Assembly (NCBI GenBank): GCA_947486475.1
Contig: CANKTR010000013.1
Location: 1 to 16,422, forward strand
Length of the DNA: 16,422 nucleotides
Reading direction: 5' to 3'
From: Microbacteriaceae bacterium
GTDB lineage: Bacteria; Actinomycetota; Actinomycetes; Actinomycetales; Microbacteriaceae
Shown here: positions 1 to 7,520 of the stretch, piece by piece
Position numbering within the stretch: the stretch's first letter is position 1
Layout of the letters: each line of letters starts with the position of its first letter
Program-made: the position numbers and the translations under genes
Notes under the pieces: model-generated
Seen by the model: the letters and a program-made list of their open reading frames with translations, nothing else
Database searches by the model: none
What the model was told of the DNA's origin: nothing

Positions 1-52
1 CGCCGATGGTACTGCAGGGGGGACCCTGTGGGAGAGTAGGACACCGCCGGAC
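1..52 (+). rRNA. rrf: 5S ribosomal RNA, 3' part only
   Basis: The first 52 bases match the conserved 3' half of bacterial 5S rRNA: CGCCGATGGTACTGC, a GC-rich stem-loop, then GGGAGAGTAGG and the closing ACACCGCCGG arm. The 5' half lies left of the window, so the gene is cut by the window edge, not broken. A hairpin follows within 10 bases, so this is the end of an rRNA operon. The exact 3' end is uncertain by a few bases. Confidence 0.93.
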
Positions 53-60
53 TTAATTTA

Positions 61-100
61 CGAATGGCCACCCTCTCGGGGGTGGTCATTCGTCATTATT
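61..100 (+). terminator. Hairpin terminator of the rRNA operon
   Basis: Bases 61-73 pair with 80-92 in a 13-bp stem with one G-U pair and a 6-base loop. The tail after it (TCATTATT) is only moderately T-rich. The position, just after 5S rRNA and 15 bases before the next start codon, fits an intrinsic terminator that separates rRNA transcription from the protein operon. Whether some transcripts read through into the next gene cannot be judged from sequence. I saw no convincing separate promoter between the hairpin and the start at 115. Confidence 0.8.
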
Positions 101-114
101 AAGGAGTATCGATC

Positions 115-1278
115 ATGAGCGACGAGCGCGACGAGAAAAACGACCCGAAAGACGGTCGTGATCGTCGACCGCGCCGTGATGACTCCAGCAGCAGGCCCAA
201 CTCGGGACGCCCTTCAACGGGCAAACCGAGTTCGGGCCGTTTTGGCGCGCCCAAAAACGGAAGCGATCGCCCGCGCGCGGAGCGACCGGCGCGCGACGGT
301 GAGCGCAAACCGTTCAGTCGCGATGCGAAACCGGGTGAGCGCAAACCGTTCAGTCGGGACGCGAAACCGGGTGAGCGTAAATCCTTCAATCGGGACGCGA
401 AACCGGGTGAGCGCAAGCCCTTTAGTCGCGACGGCAAACCCGGCGAGCGTAAACCTTACAGTCGTGATGGGAAACCAGGCGGGAATCGCCCGGAACCGCG
501 CGAAGAGGAATTCCCGCGCTTTCGCCCGAGCGAAGAACAGCGCCGGGCGACTCGCGAACTCGAGCCGGAAATCGAGAATCGATTTGCGGGAAAAGAACTG
601 GATCGCGCCGTGTTGCGCGACTTGTCGACGCTCAGCGAAGACAACGCGATGGTGGTCGGCCGGCACCTTGAAGCCGCCGCGTTCTATGCGGAAGTCGATC
701 CGGCGCGCGCCCTTCAGCATGCCATTGCCGCCAAAAACCGAGCATCCCGGCTTGCTGTTGTCCGCGAGACGGTCGGCATCATGGCGTATGTCAACGAGGA
801 TTTTGCTCTCGCACTAGCGGAACTGCGCACGGCTCATCGCATCTCTGGCTCGAACGACCAGGTCGCGCTCGTCATTGACTGTTTGCGCGGGCTCGGTCGT
901 GCGAATGAGGGATTGAAGATCGCGCGGGAACTTGACCGCACGTCGTTGCCGCGCGAAGCGCAGGTGGATCTCGCGATCGTCCTGTCGGGCATTCGGCTCG
1001 ACCGCGACGAGCCTGATCGTGCCTATGCCGAACTTCAGATTCCGCAACTCGACCCGACGAACGCAACGCCCGAGTGCATTGCGCTGTTCGACGCGAACGC
1101 GGAGGTCCTCGAAGAAATGGGCCGCAACGCCGAAGCGGCACAATGGCGACGATACGCGCGCCTGACCGAGGACCACTTCGCGCCGGATGAAACAATCGAG
1201 TTCCACACCGAGTATTTGGAAACGCCGACCGATGTGACAGACGGCCCGGACTATGAGTCGCCCGGGGCGGACGAATGA
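115..1278 (+). CDS. Helical-repeat (TPR-like) protein with repetitive basic N-terminal arm
   Basis: The 387-residue product has two parts. Residues 1-140 are hydrophilic and rich in R, K, D, P and S, hence probably disordered, and include five 12-residue repeats (residues 62-121). From about residue 150 the chain is Ala/Leu/Glu-rich and reads as stacked helix pairs of TPR type, for example ALAELRTAHRISGSNDQVAL, ending in an acidic tail. No catalytic motif, signal peptide or membrane segment is visible. The ATG at 115 has a good ribosome binding site, AAGGAG at 101-106. Its stop overlaps the next start (ATGA). From memory, the M. tuberculosis gene at this place, Rv1691, is also a TPR-like protein of unknown role. 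The function here is unknown; being next to rRNA and having a basic arm makes RNA or ribosome binding a guess only. Confidence 0.85.
   Translation: MSDERDEKNDPKDGRDRRPRRDDSSSRPNSGRPSTGKPSSGRFGAPKNGSDRPRAERPARDGERKPFSRDAKPGERKPFSRDAKPGERKSFNRDAKPGERKPFSRDGKPGERKPYSRDGKPGGNRPEPREEEFPRFRPSEEQRRATRELEPEIENRFAGKELDRAVLRDLSTLSEDNAMVVGRHLEAAAFYAEVDPARALQHAIAAKNRASRLAVVRETVGIMAYVNEDFALALAELRTAHRISGSNDQVALVIDCLRGLGRANEGLKIARELDRTSLPREAQVDLAIVLSGIRLDRDEPDRAYAELQIPQLDPTNATPECIALFDANAEVLEEMGRNAEAAQWRRYARLTEDHFAPDETIEFHTEYLETPTDVTDGPDYESPGADE
298..477 (+). repeat. Five in-frame 36-bp tandem repeats (12 residues each)
   Basis: Units start at 298, 334, 370, 406 and 442. They encode GERKPFSRDAKP twice, then GERKSFNRDAKP, GERKPFSRDGKP and GERKPYSRDGKP. 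Units 1 and 2 differ at only two bases, both synonymous, while unit 5 has drifted mostly at third positions. That pattern suggests older repeats kept for their protein sequence plus a more recent duplication of unit 1 or 2. The block lies inside the N-terminal arm of the TPR-like protein, and copy number could vary between strains. Confidence 0.93.
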
Positions 1279-2261
1279 CGCCGCTGGACGGAACGGACGT
1301 CGTCCTCGCGGACCTCGATGGCGTCGTCTACGCGGGCGAGAACGCAATCCCCTTTGCGGTGGACGCGCTCAATGCGGTCGCGAAAAATCAACGGGTCGGA
1401 TTCGTCACCAACAACGCATCACGAACCACCGACCAGGTTTCCGCACAGCTTCGAGCGTTGGGTATCGAGTGCAGCCCGTCCGATATCGTGTCGTCACCGC
1501 AAGCCGCCGTCACCATCCTGAAGACACTCGTGCCCGCTCGGTCGACGATCCTGGTGATCGGCGGCGAGGGGCTCATCGTTGAGGTCCAGGCGGCTGGTTT
1601 CGTCGTCACATTTTCCGCGGACGACAAACCCGCGGCGGTGATTCAGGGCTTTGCACCGACGGTCGGATGGACCGAACTCGCCGAAGCCTCGTTTGCGCTG
1701 CACACCGGAATTCCCTGGGTCGCGACCAACACCGACTGGACGATCCCCGTCGCGCGGGGCATTGCGCCGGGCAACGGGACGCTGGTGTCCGCGGTGCACC
1801 TCGCCGTCGGACGCCTTCCCGTTTTTGCGGGAAAGCCCGAGCGCGCGATTTTTGATTACGCACGGGAAAAGTTTGCGGCGGATAACCCGCTCGTCATCGG
1901 CGACCGTCTCGACACGGATATCCTGGGCGCCAACCGCGCCGGAATGCGAAGTGCACTGGTGCTGACGGGGATCGACGGTCCGAAACAGGCGATCGCGGCC
2001 GGTGAAGAGAGCCAGCCGACCTACATTTTGGGCGACCTGCGGGAATTGTCCCTCGACTATCCCGAATCCGTCGTCGTCGTCACCGGCGACACGGCCGTTG
2101 TGACGGTGGGGGATTCCTCGGTGACGATGACCGGTCACGTGGTCCGCGTGAAACGGAAGGGAAAGAATCCGCTCAATCTGTTGCGCGCGGGTTGTGCGGC
2201 GATTTACCGGTCAGGGCTTCGGATCTATGGGTTGGACGTCGAACCCGCGATATATTCATGA
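1275..2261 (+). CDS. HAD-IIA family phosphatase (glycerol-3-phosphate phosphatase-like)
   Basis: This 328-residue protein is a NagD/PGP-type HAD hydrolase, a Mg-dependent phosphatase working through a phospho-aspartate. Motif I is DLDGVVY (residues 13-19, nucleophile D13, acid/base D15), motif II is VTNN (T45), the lysine motif is AGKPER (K187), and motif IV is GDRLDTDI (D210, D215). The region between motifs II and III holds the C2-type cap. About 80 residues follow the HAD core (from about 250), rich in V and T and then in basic residues, longer than plain NagD. The ATG overlaps the upstream stop by ATGA, implying translational coupling. The syntenic M. tuberculosis protein Rv1692 has been described as a glycerol-3-phosphate phosphatase. 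The same substrate here is inferred from position and family; other phosphoesters are possible. Confidence 0.93.
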   Translation: MTPLDGTDVVLADLDGVVYAGENAIPFAVDALNAVAKNQRVGFVTNNASRTTDQVSAQLRALGIECSPSDIVSSPQAAVTILKTLVPARSTILVIGGEGLIVEVQAAGFVVTFSADDKPAAVIQGFAPTVGWTELAEASFALHTGIPWVATNTDWTIPVARGIAPGNGTLVSAVHLAVGRLPVFAGKPERAIFDYAREKFAADNPLVIGDRLDTDILGANRAGMRSALVLTGIDGPKQAIAAGEESQPTYILGDLRELSLDYPESVVVVTGDTAVVTVGDSSVTMTGHVVRVKRKGKNPLNLLRAGCAAIYRSGLRIYGLDVEPAIYS

Positions 2262-2264
2262 CCA
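2251..2264 (+). promoter_or_regulatory. Candidate -10 box for a leaderless start inside the operon
   Basis: TATATT at 2251-2256 differs from the consensus -10 at one base. It lies seven bases before the ATG at 2264, the layout expected if transcription starts on the start codon. It overlaps the last codons of the phosphatase gene. The -35 side is weak: the best hexamer, TTGGAC at 2232-2237, leaves a spacer of only 13. It could be a secondary promoter for the microprotein-tlyA-nadK-recN segment, or chance. Confidence 0.35.
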
Positions 2265-2389
2265 TGGAGAATGAGGACGCCGTGCTCAACCTCGAGCAGA
2301 TTTCCGAACTGCCCTTGGAGGAACGTGCCGCGGCGTTTACGGTGCTGGAAGGCGAAATTCGCCTTCGCCTCGATGAGCGACCGCGCTGA
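2258..2389 (+). CDS. Conserved-position microprotein, 43 residues (Rv1693-like)
   Basis: A 43-residue reading frame starts at an ATG that overlaps the phosphatase stop (ATGA) and ends 17 bases inside tlyA. It is acidic and amphipathic, with a core LEQISELPLEERAAAFTVLE that looks like one or two helices, and no Cys, signal or membrane segment. A second in-frame ATG at 2264 (41 residues) lies seven bases behind a TATATT box and may be the true start; neither has a clear ribosome binding site. In M. tuberculosis a small conserved gene of unknown function, Rv1693, occupies the same slot between the phosphatase and tlyA, which is the main reason to accept this as real. The function is unknown; a partner for TlyA or simply a coupling frame are both possible. 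Confidence 0.72.
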   Translation: MTMENEDAVLNLEQISELPLEERAAAFTVLEGEIRLRLDERPR

Positions 2390-3179
2390 TCTGTCCCGAC
2401 TCGACCTCGCGCTGGTCGAACGCGGACTAGCCGAGAGCAGAACGCGCGCCGCGCGATTGATCGAGGCCGGTAGTGTTCGTGTCGACGACCGCGTCGTGAC
2501 GAAAACGGGGCACAAGGTCGCGCCGTCCTCGATTCTCGCGGTCACCGCGTTGGACCGTTGGGTTGCGCGTTCCGCCAACAAACTTCTCGGAGCCTGCGAA
2601 CGGTTCACCATCGATTTTCATGGCCGGACTGTCCTGGACGTCGGCGCGTCTACGGGCGGTTTCACCGAGGTGGCACTTTTCCGGGGCGCATCGAGAGTCG
2701 TGGCGCTGGACGTCGGACACGGTCAGATTCATCCGACCCTGCGCTCCAACCACCGTGTTCACGTCGTCGAGGGGGTCAACGCGCGCGAGTTGACTCGCGA
2801 AATGGCTGACGATTGGGGTGTCGGTGCGATTGACGACGTTGTCGTCGACGTGAGCTTCATCTCGGTCACGATGATTCTGCCGGCGCTGGTGGCGGCGCTG
2901 GGTCGCGACTTTCGATACGTCATCCTGGTGAAACCCCAGTTCGAGGTCGGCAAAGGAAATCTCCATCAGGGCGTCGTCCGAAACGACGACCTGCGCACCG
3001 GAGCTCTTCGCGCGGTGTGTGGCGCGATTGTGGCGCTCGGGCTTCCGATCAGCGGGGTGATGGCATCGCCGCTCGACGGTGAGCACGGAAACCGCGAGGC
3101 GATTGTGTATGGTGACCCCACAAAGCCGCTCAATGCGAGAGAATGGGAAAACCACGCGGCATCAATCTGGGGAGGCTGA
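2373..3179 (+). CDS. tlyA: TlyA-type rRNA 2'-O-methyltransferase
   Basis: The 268-residue product matches TlyA, a SAM-dependent enzyme that in mycobacteria 2'-O-methylates one cytidine in 16S and one in 23S rRNA and confers sensitivity to capreomycin-type peptides. Residues 4-60 form an S4 RNA-binding domain (RLDLALVERGLAESRTRAAR). The FtsJ/RrmJ-like methyltransferase domain follows, with SAM motif VLDVGASTGGFTE (88-99). The K-D-K-E set is seen as K70 (SANK), D159 (VVVDVSF), K187 (LVKPQFE) and E242 (GNREAI). The ATG at 2373 is chosen because the S4 domain starts right after it; upstream in-frame codons are the shadow of the microprotein it overlaps by 17 bases. No ribosome binding site is obvious, so translation is probably coupled. 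Confidence 0.95.
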   Translation: MSDRADLSRLDLALVERGLAESRTRAARLIEAGSVRVDDRVVTKTGHKVAPSSILAVTALDRWVARSANKLLGACERFTIDFHGRTVLDVGASTGGFTEVALFRGASRVVALDVGHGQIHPTLRSNHRVHVVEGVNARELTREMADDWGVGAIDDVVVDVSFISVTMILPALVAALGRDFRYVILVKPQFEVGKGNLHQGVVRNDDLRTGALRAVCGAIVALGLPISGVMASPLDGEHGNREAIVYGDPTKPLNAREWENHAASIWGG

Positions 3180-3180
3180 A

Positions 3181-4080
3181 ATGTCGGAACGATCATTCCT
3201 CATCCTTGCCCACACCGGTCGGCCCGCCAGTATTTTGGCCGCGGCCGCCGTCGCCCGCGAACTGAACCGGTTGGGCGGAACGTCGGTGGTTCTCGATTCG
3301 CAACACCCCGCGGTGACAGCCGAATCCGATGTCGAGGTGAAACAACTCGGTGTTGACGTCGAACCCGAGGACATCGAGTTGGTGATTTGTTTGGGTGGCG
3401 ACGGAACCATTCTCAAGGCCGCGGAAATAATGCGCGGACAAACCGCCCCGCTGCTCGGTGTCAATATGGGGCACGTTGGATTTCTCGCCGAGCTAGAACC
3501 GGAAGACTTCGAAGCCACGGTCGGGAGTGTCTGGAACAAGGACTATTCGGTGGACGAGCGCATGACGATCGACGTTAGCGTCGAATTGAACGGTGCGACG
3601 GTCTTCGAAACGTGGGCGCTCAATGAGGCCAGCGTCGAGAAAATGGCGCGAGAGCGCATGATTGAGGTCGTGATTGGTGTCGACGATCGACCCATCTCCA
3701 CCTTCGGGTGCGACGGGGTTCTCATGGCTACCCCGACCGGGTCCACCGCCTATTCGTTTTCCGCCGGTGGTCCCGTGGTGTGGCCGACCGTCGAAGCACT
3801 CATCATGGTGCCGCTGTCCGCTCACGCCTTGTTCGCGCGCCCGCTCGTCACGGCACCGTCTTCGACTCTGACGGTCGACCTACTCAGTCGCAATCACGCA
3901 TCGGGTGTGCTGTGGTGTGACGGTCGTCGCACCCACACGCTTGCGCCGGGGTCGCGGGTAATTGCGCGCCGATCCGAAACGCCGGTGCGCCTCGCGCGAA
4001 CCCATTCGGGGCCTTTCTCCGAGCGACTCGTCCAGAAGTTTTCGCTCCCCACCGACGGGTGGCGCGGCAGGTCCTCATGA
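3181..4080 (+). CDS. nadK: NAD kinase
   Basis: NadK phosphorylates NAD to NADP using ATP or polyphosphate and is the sole de novo source of NADP(H). The 299-residue chain has the usual length and the family motifs: GGDGT at 72-76 with catalytic D74, NE at 148-149, and the glycine-rich TPTGSTAYSFSAGGP at about 184-198. The ATG at 3181 has a strong ribosome binding site, GGGGAGG at 3169-3175, and lies one base after the tlyA stop. An upstream in-frame ATG at 3079 lies inside tlyA and would add 34 unrelated residues, so it is rejected. The stop overlaps the recN start (ATGA), as in the tlyA-nadK-recN order conserved in actinobacteria. Confidence 0.97.
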   Translation: MSERSFLILAHTGRPASILAAAAVARELNRLGGTSVVLDSQHPAVTAESDVEVKQLGVDVEPEDIELVICLGGDGTILKAAEIMRGQTAPLLGVNMGHVGFLAELEPEDFEATVGSVWNKDYSVDERMTIDVSVELNGATVFETWALNEASVEKMARERMIEVVIGVDDRPISTFGCDGVLMATPTGSTAYSFSAGGPVVWPTVEALIMVPLSAHALFARPLVTAPSSTLTVDLLSRNHASGVLWCDGRRTHTLAPGSRVIARRSETPVRLARTHSGPFSERLVQKFSLPTDGWRGRSS

Positions 4081-5777
4081 TTCACGAGATTTCGATCAAG
4101 GACCTCGGCGTGATCCAGTCCGCGACCCTCACACTCACGCCCGGTTTTACGGCGGTGACCGGCGAGACGGGTGCGGGAAAGACGATGGTCGTCTCGGCGC
4201 TCGGACTTCTCCTCGGCGAGCGCGCCGACTCCGGCGTCGTGCGGCATACCGCCGAACGCGCACTGGTCAGCGGTCGCTGGTCCGTAACGAATCAAACGGT
4301 GCTGGATCGCGTCGGCGAACTCGGCGGATCGATTGACGACGGCGAATTGGTCGTGACACGCTCGGTCAGTTCGGAAGGCCGTTCTCGCGTGGTCGTCGGG
4401 GGTGCATCGTCGCCCGTGAGCGCACTGGGCGACATCGGCAGCCACCTCGTTGCGATTCACGGACAGAGCGAACAATTGCGCCTTCGATCCCAGACCGCGC
4501 AGCGTGAGTCGCTCGACCGCTACGCCGGCGGACCGTTGCGGACGCTGGTGGACGACTATCAGACCGTATATCGGCGCTGGAGTACCGCGATTACGCGCCG
4601 CGAATCAATGACGCGTGATGCGTCGGACCGACTCCGCGAGGCGGATGACCTCCGGACCGCGGTGGCGGCGATTGATGCCGTTGCGCCGATTGCCGGAGAA
4701 GACGTGGCCCTGAGGTCCAAGGCGGATCGCCTGGCGAACAGCGAGGAATTACGTCGCGCCGCGCAAGAGGCGCATGAATCGCTGTCGGCGGACGACGCCG
4801 AATTTGACGCCGTTTCGCTCATGGAGAATGCACGCCGAGCGCTGGAACGGGTGAACGGACACGATCCGTCTATTGAAGGTATTCTCGCCCAGATAACCGA
4901 GGCAAGCATTGTGGTTCGCGAGGCGGCACAGTCTGTCTCGGCCTACGCCGCTGGATTAGACGTCGATGGTGACGATTTAGAACAAGTCCACGAGCGGACC
5001 GCGGCCATCAACGCGCTGGTGCGGGCCTACGGTCCGACCCTTGACGACGTCTTGGCTCTGTGGTCGAGTGCATCCGATCGTCTTTTTGACCTGGATCGTT
5101 CGGATGACGCACTCGCCGCGTTGTCGCTCGAAATCGCGGCCGACGAAGTGACCCTCGAGGACCTTGCAACACGAATCACCAGTGCGCGAACTGAAGCCGC
5201 TCAACGATTGTCTGAGGCGGTCACCGAGGAACTTCACTCGCTATCGATGCCGACCGCTCAGTTCGTTGTGCGCGTTGCACCCCAGAACGGTCCCGAATTT
5301 TTCGCCCACGGTCGGGATGTCGTCGAAATGCTGCTGCGTCCGCACCCCGGCGGGGAACCGAAACCGGTGACAAAGACCGCGTCGGGTGGTGAACTGTCGC
5401 GCGTGATGCTTGCTATCGAAGTCGTCATCGCGTCGACGGACACCGTGCCGACCCTCGTCTTTGACGAGGTCGACGCGGGTGTGGGTGGTGCAAGCGCTAT
5501 TGAGATTGGACGGAGGCTGGCGATCTTGGCGCGGTCGGCCCAGGTGATCGTCGTGACACACCTCGCGCAGGTAGCCGCTTTCGCAACAAACCACTTGCGC
5601 ATTGTCAAAGATACGAGCGGTGCGATCACGGAATCGACGATTTCGCGGCTCGATGGCGACGAACGCATTGAAGAAATGGCGCGTTTACTGTCCGGAACCC
5701 CCGACTCCGACAACGCTCGAGCCCACGCGGCAGAAATGCTTAATTCGGCGAATCAATGGCGTGGCGAAATCGCTTAA
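4077..5777 (+). CDS. recN: DNA repair protein RecN
   Basis: RecN is an SMC-like ATPase that gathers DNA ends during double-strand break repair. The 566-residue product begins MIHEISIKDLGVIQ, typical of the family. It has Walker A GETGAGKT (29-36), a central region rich in charged and Ala/Leu residues that would form the coiled coil (about 150-370), the ABC signature SGGELSR from S436, and Walker B LVFDEVDAGVGG with D463/E464. The ATG at 4077 overlaps the nadK stop. A GTG at 4059 would add six residues upstream of the conserved N-terminus and is not preferred. GGCAGG at 4066-4071 is a weak ribosome binding site. In mycobacteria two genes follow recN before pyrG; here recN ends only 39 bases before pyrG. 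Confidence 0.97.
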   Translation: MIHEISIKDLGVIQSATLTLTPGFTAVTGETGAGKTMVVSALGLLLGERADSGVVRHTAERALVSGRWSVTNQTVLDRVGELGGSIDDGELVVTRSVSSEGRSRVVVGGASSPVSALGDIGSHLVAIHGQSEQLRLRSQTAQRESLDRYAGGPLRTLVDDYQTVYRRWSTAITRRESMTRDASDRLREADDLRTAVAAIDAVAPIAGEDVALRSKADRLANSEELRRAAQEAHESLSADDAEFDAVSLMENARRALERVNGHDPSIEGILAQITEASIVVREAAQSVSAYAAGLDVDGDDLEQVHERTAAINALVRAYGPTLDDVLALWSSASDRLFDLDRSDDALAALSLEIAADEVTLEDLATRITSARTEAAQRLSEAVTEELHSLSMPTAQFVVRVAPQNGPEFFAHGRDVVEMLLRPHPGGEPKPVTKTASGGELSRVMLAIEVVIASTDTVPTLVFDEVDAGVGGASAIEIGRRLAILARSAQVIVVTHLAQVAAFATNHLRIVKDTSGAITESTISRLDGDERIEEMARLLSGTPDSDNARAHAAEMLNSANQWRGEIA

Positions 5778-5778
5778 T

Positions 5779-5817
5779 TCGTCAATTGGCGGTCCGAGCG
5801 GTTATCGTTGAATTCCG
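5779..5817 (+). promoter_or_regulatory. Candidate pyrG promoter
   Basis: In the short recN-pyrG gap, TATCGT at 5803-5808 fits TANNNT and lies eight bases before the GTG at 5817. TCGTCA at 5779-5784 could serve as -35 with an 18-base spacer, matching consensus at four of six positions. There is no ribosome binding site before any pyrG start candidate, which favours a leaderless message. No attenuator-like pyrimidine run or hairpin is visible in the gap. Confidence 0.4.
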
Positions 5818-7514
5818 TGGTGAAACATGCGGATTTCGAACTCGGCCGGCCCGTCGCGAAGCACATCTTCGTCACCGGTGGCGTCGTCTCCTCCCTCGGT
5901 AAGGGTCTCACCGCGGCGTCGCTCGGGAATCTTCTTACCCGTCGTGGCTTGCGGGTCGTCATGCAAAAGCTCGACCCGTACCTGAACGTCGACCCGGGAA
6001 CGATGAATCCGTTCCAACACGGTGAAGTCTTCGTCACGGATGACGGCGCGGAAACCGATCTCGACATCGGTCACTATGAACGTTTTCTCGACATCAGCCT
6101 GTCTCAAGCGGCGAACGTCACCACGGGCCAGATTTATTCGCGCGTGATCGAACGCGAGCGACGCGGCGAATACCTGGGGGATACGGTTCAGGTGATTCCG
6201 CACATCACCGACGAAATTAGGCGACGGATGCGCTTGCAAGCGACCGAGGAGCCCGCGCCCGACGTCATCATCACCGAAATCGGCGGGACCGTCGGGGACA
6301 TCGAAAGCCTGCCGTTCATCGAGGCGGCGCGCCAGGTTCGACACGAACTCGGACGCAAGAACGTGTTCTTCGTGCATGTGTCACTGGTTCCGTTCATGAA
6401 CGCGTCGGGCGAGCAAAAGACCAAACCGACGCAGCACTCGGTTGCGGCTCTGCGATCGATCGGTATCCAGCCCGACGCCCTAGTTCTGCGCAGTGACCGA
6501 CCCGTGTCTGCTGCGAACCGCCGCAAGATTGCGCTCATGTGCGACGTGGACGAAGACGCCGTGGTGAATGTGACGGATGCGAGCAGCATCTATGACATCC
6601 CGAGCATGCTTCACTCACAGGGTCTTGACTCGTACATCGTCGAACAGCTCCGTCTCGCCGGCACCGACGAAGTGAACTGGGATGGCTGGTCCGAACTGTT
6701 GGACACCGTTCACAACCCGCAGGGTCGCGTTCGCATCGCGCTCGTCGGCAAGTACGTCGACCTTCCCGATGCGTATTTGTCGGTCACCGAGGCCCTTCGC
6801 GCCGGGGGATTCGCAACCGATGTGACTGTCGACATTCGTTGGGTTCCCTCGGATGTGTGTGAAACGCCGGAGGGTGCGGCCGAGCACCTCGCCGATGTGG
6901 ACGGGATCCTGGTGCCCGGTGGATTCGGAGTTCGTGGAATCGAAGGCAAGCTCGGGGCACTGCGCTACGCGCGCGAGAACCTCATCCCGACCCTGGGGAT
7001 CTGTCTCGGACTTCAGTGCATGGTGATCGAATACGCGCGAAACGTGGTGGGTTTGGCGGGCGCGTCGTCGAGTGAGTTTGACCCCGAGACGCCCCACCCC
7101 GTGATTGCCACGATGGAAGAGCAAGTGGACATCATCAACGCCGGTGATCTCGGTGGAACGATGCGACTCGGACTGTACGAAGCGACTCTGTCCAAGGGGT
7201 CAATCGTCGAAGAGGTGTACGGCTCCTCCTCGGCTTTCGAACGGCACCGGCACCGATACGAGGTCAACAACCGCTATCGCGACGACATTGCCGCGGCGGG
7301 TCTTGTGTTTTCGGGGACGAGTCCGGACGGCCAACTGGTCGAGTTCGTCGAGTTGCCGCGCGAGGTTCACCCGTATTACGTGTCAACGCAGGCGCATCCC
7401 GAACTTCGGTCACGGCCGACTCACGGACACCCGCTTTTCGTGGGGCTGATTGCCGCGGCCAAGGAACGACACACGTCGGATGTTCTCGATGTTGATTATT
7501 CCGACGACAAGTAG
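5817..7514 (+). CDS. pyrG: CTP synthase
   Basis: PyrG makes CTP from UTP, ATP and glutamine. The N-terminal amidoligase domain starts with [19 protein letters not shown] (P-loop at about 21-30) and carries [20 protein letters not shown]. The C-terminal class I glutaminase domain has nucleophile C396 in GICLGLQC and the His/Glu pair H527 and E529 in [13 protein letters not shown]. The length of 565 residues is normal. The start is uncertain: TTG 5808, GTG 5817 and GTG 5820 are all in frame and none has a ribosome binding site. GTG 5817 is chosen because a TANNNT box lies eight bases upstream. Next comes xerD after six bases. The NUDIX gene found between pyrG and xerD in mycobacteria is missing. 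Confidence 0.96.
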   Translation: MVKHADFELGRPVAKHIFVTGGVVSSLGKGLTAASLGNLLTRRGLRVVMQKLDPYLNVDPGTMNPFQHGEVFVTDDGAETDLDIGHYERFLDISLSQAANVTTGQIYSRVIERERRGEYLGDTVQVIPHITDEIRRRMRLQATEEPAPDVIITEIGGTVGDIESLPFIEAARQVRHELGRKNVFFVHVSLVPFMNASGEQKTKPTQHSVAALRSIGIQPDALVLRSDRPVSAANRRKIALMCDVDEDAVVNVTDASSIYDIPSMLHSQGLDSYIVEQLRLAGTDEVNWDGWSELLDTVHNPQGRVRIALVGKYVDLPDAYLSVTEALRAGGFATDVTVDIRWVPSDVCETPEGAAEHLADVDGILVPGGFGVRGIEGKLGALRYARENLIPTLGICLGLQCMVIEYARNVVGLAGASSSEFDPETPHPVIATMEEQVDIINAGDLGGTMRLGLYEATLSKGSIVEEVYGSSSAFERHRHRYEVNNRYRDDIAAAGLVFSGTSPDGQLVEFVELPREVHPYYVSTQAHPELRSRPTHGHPLFVGLIAAAKERHTSDVLDVDYSDDK

Positions 7515-7520
7515 CCGAGC

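Noticed and set aside
99..437. A minus-strand frame encoding regular repeats such as LRSPGFASRL
   Set aside because: The regularity is simply the antisense reading of the 36-bp tandem repeats in the TPR-like gene, and the frame runs through the rRNA terminator tail.
298..477. Tandem repeats as a CRISPR array
   Set aside because: Units are directly adjacent with no spacers, stay in frame and vary at codon third positions; they are coding repeats.
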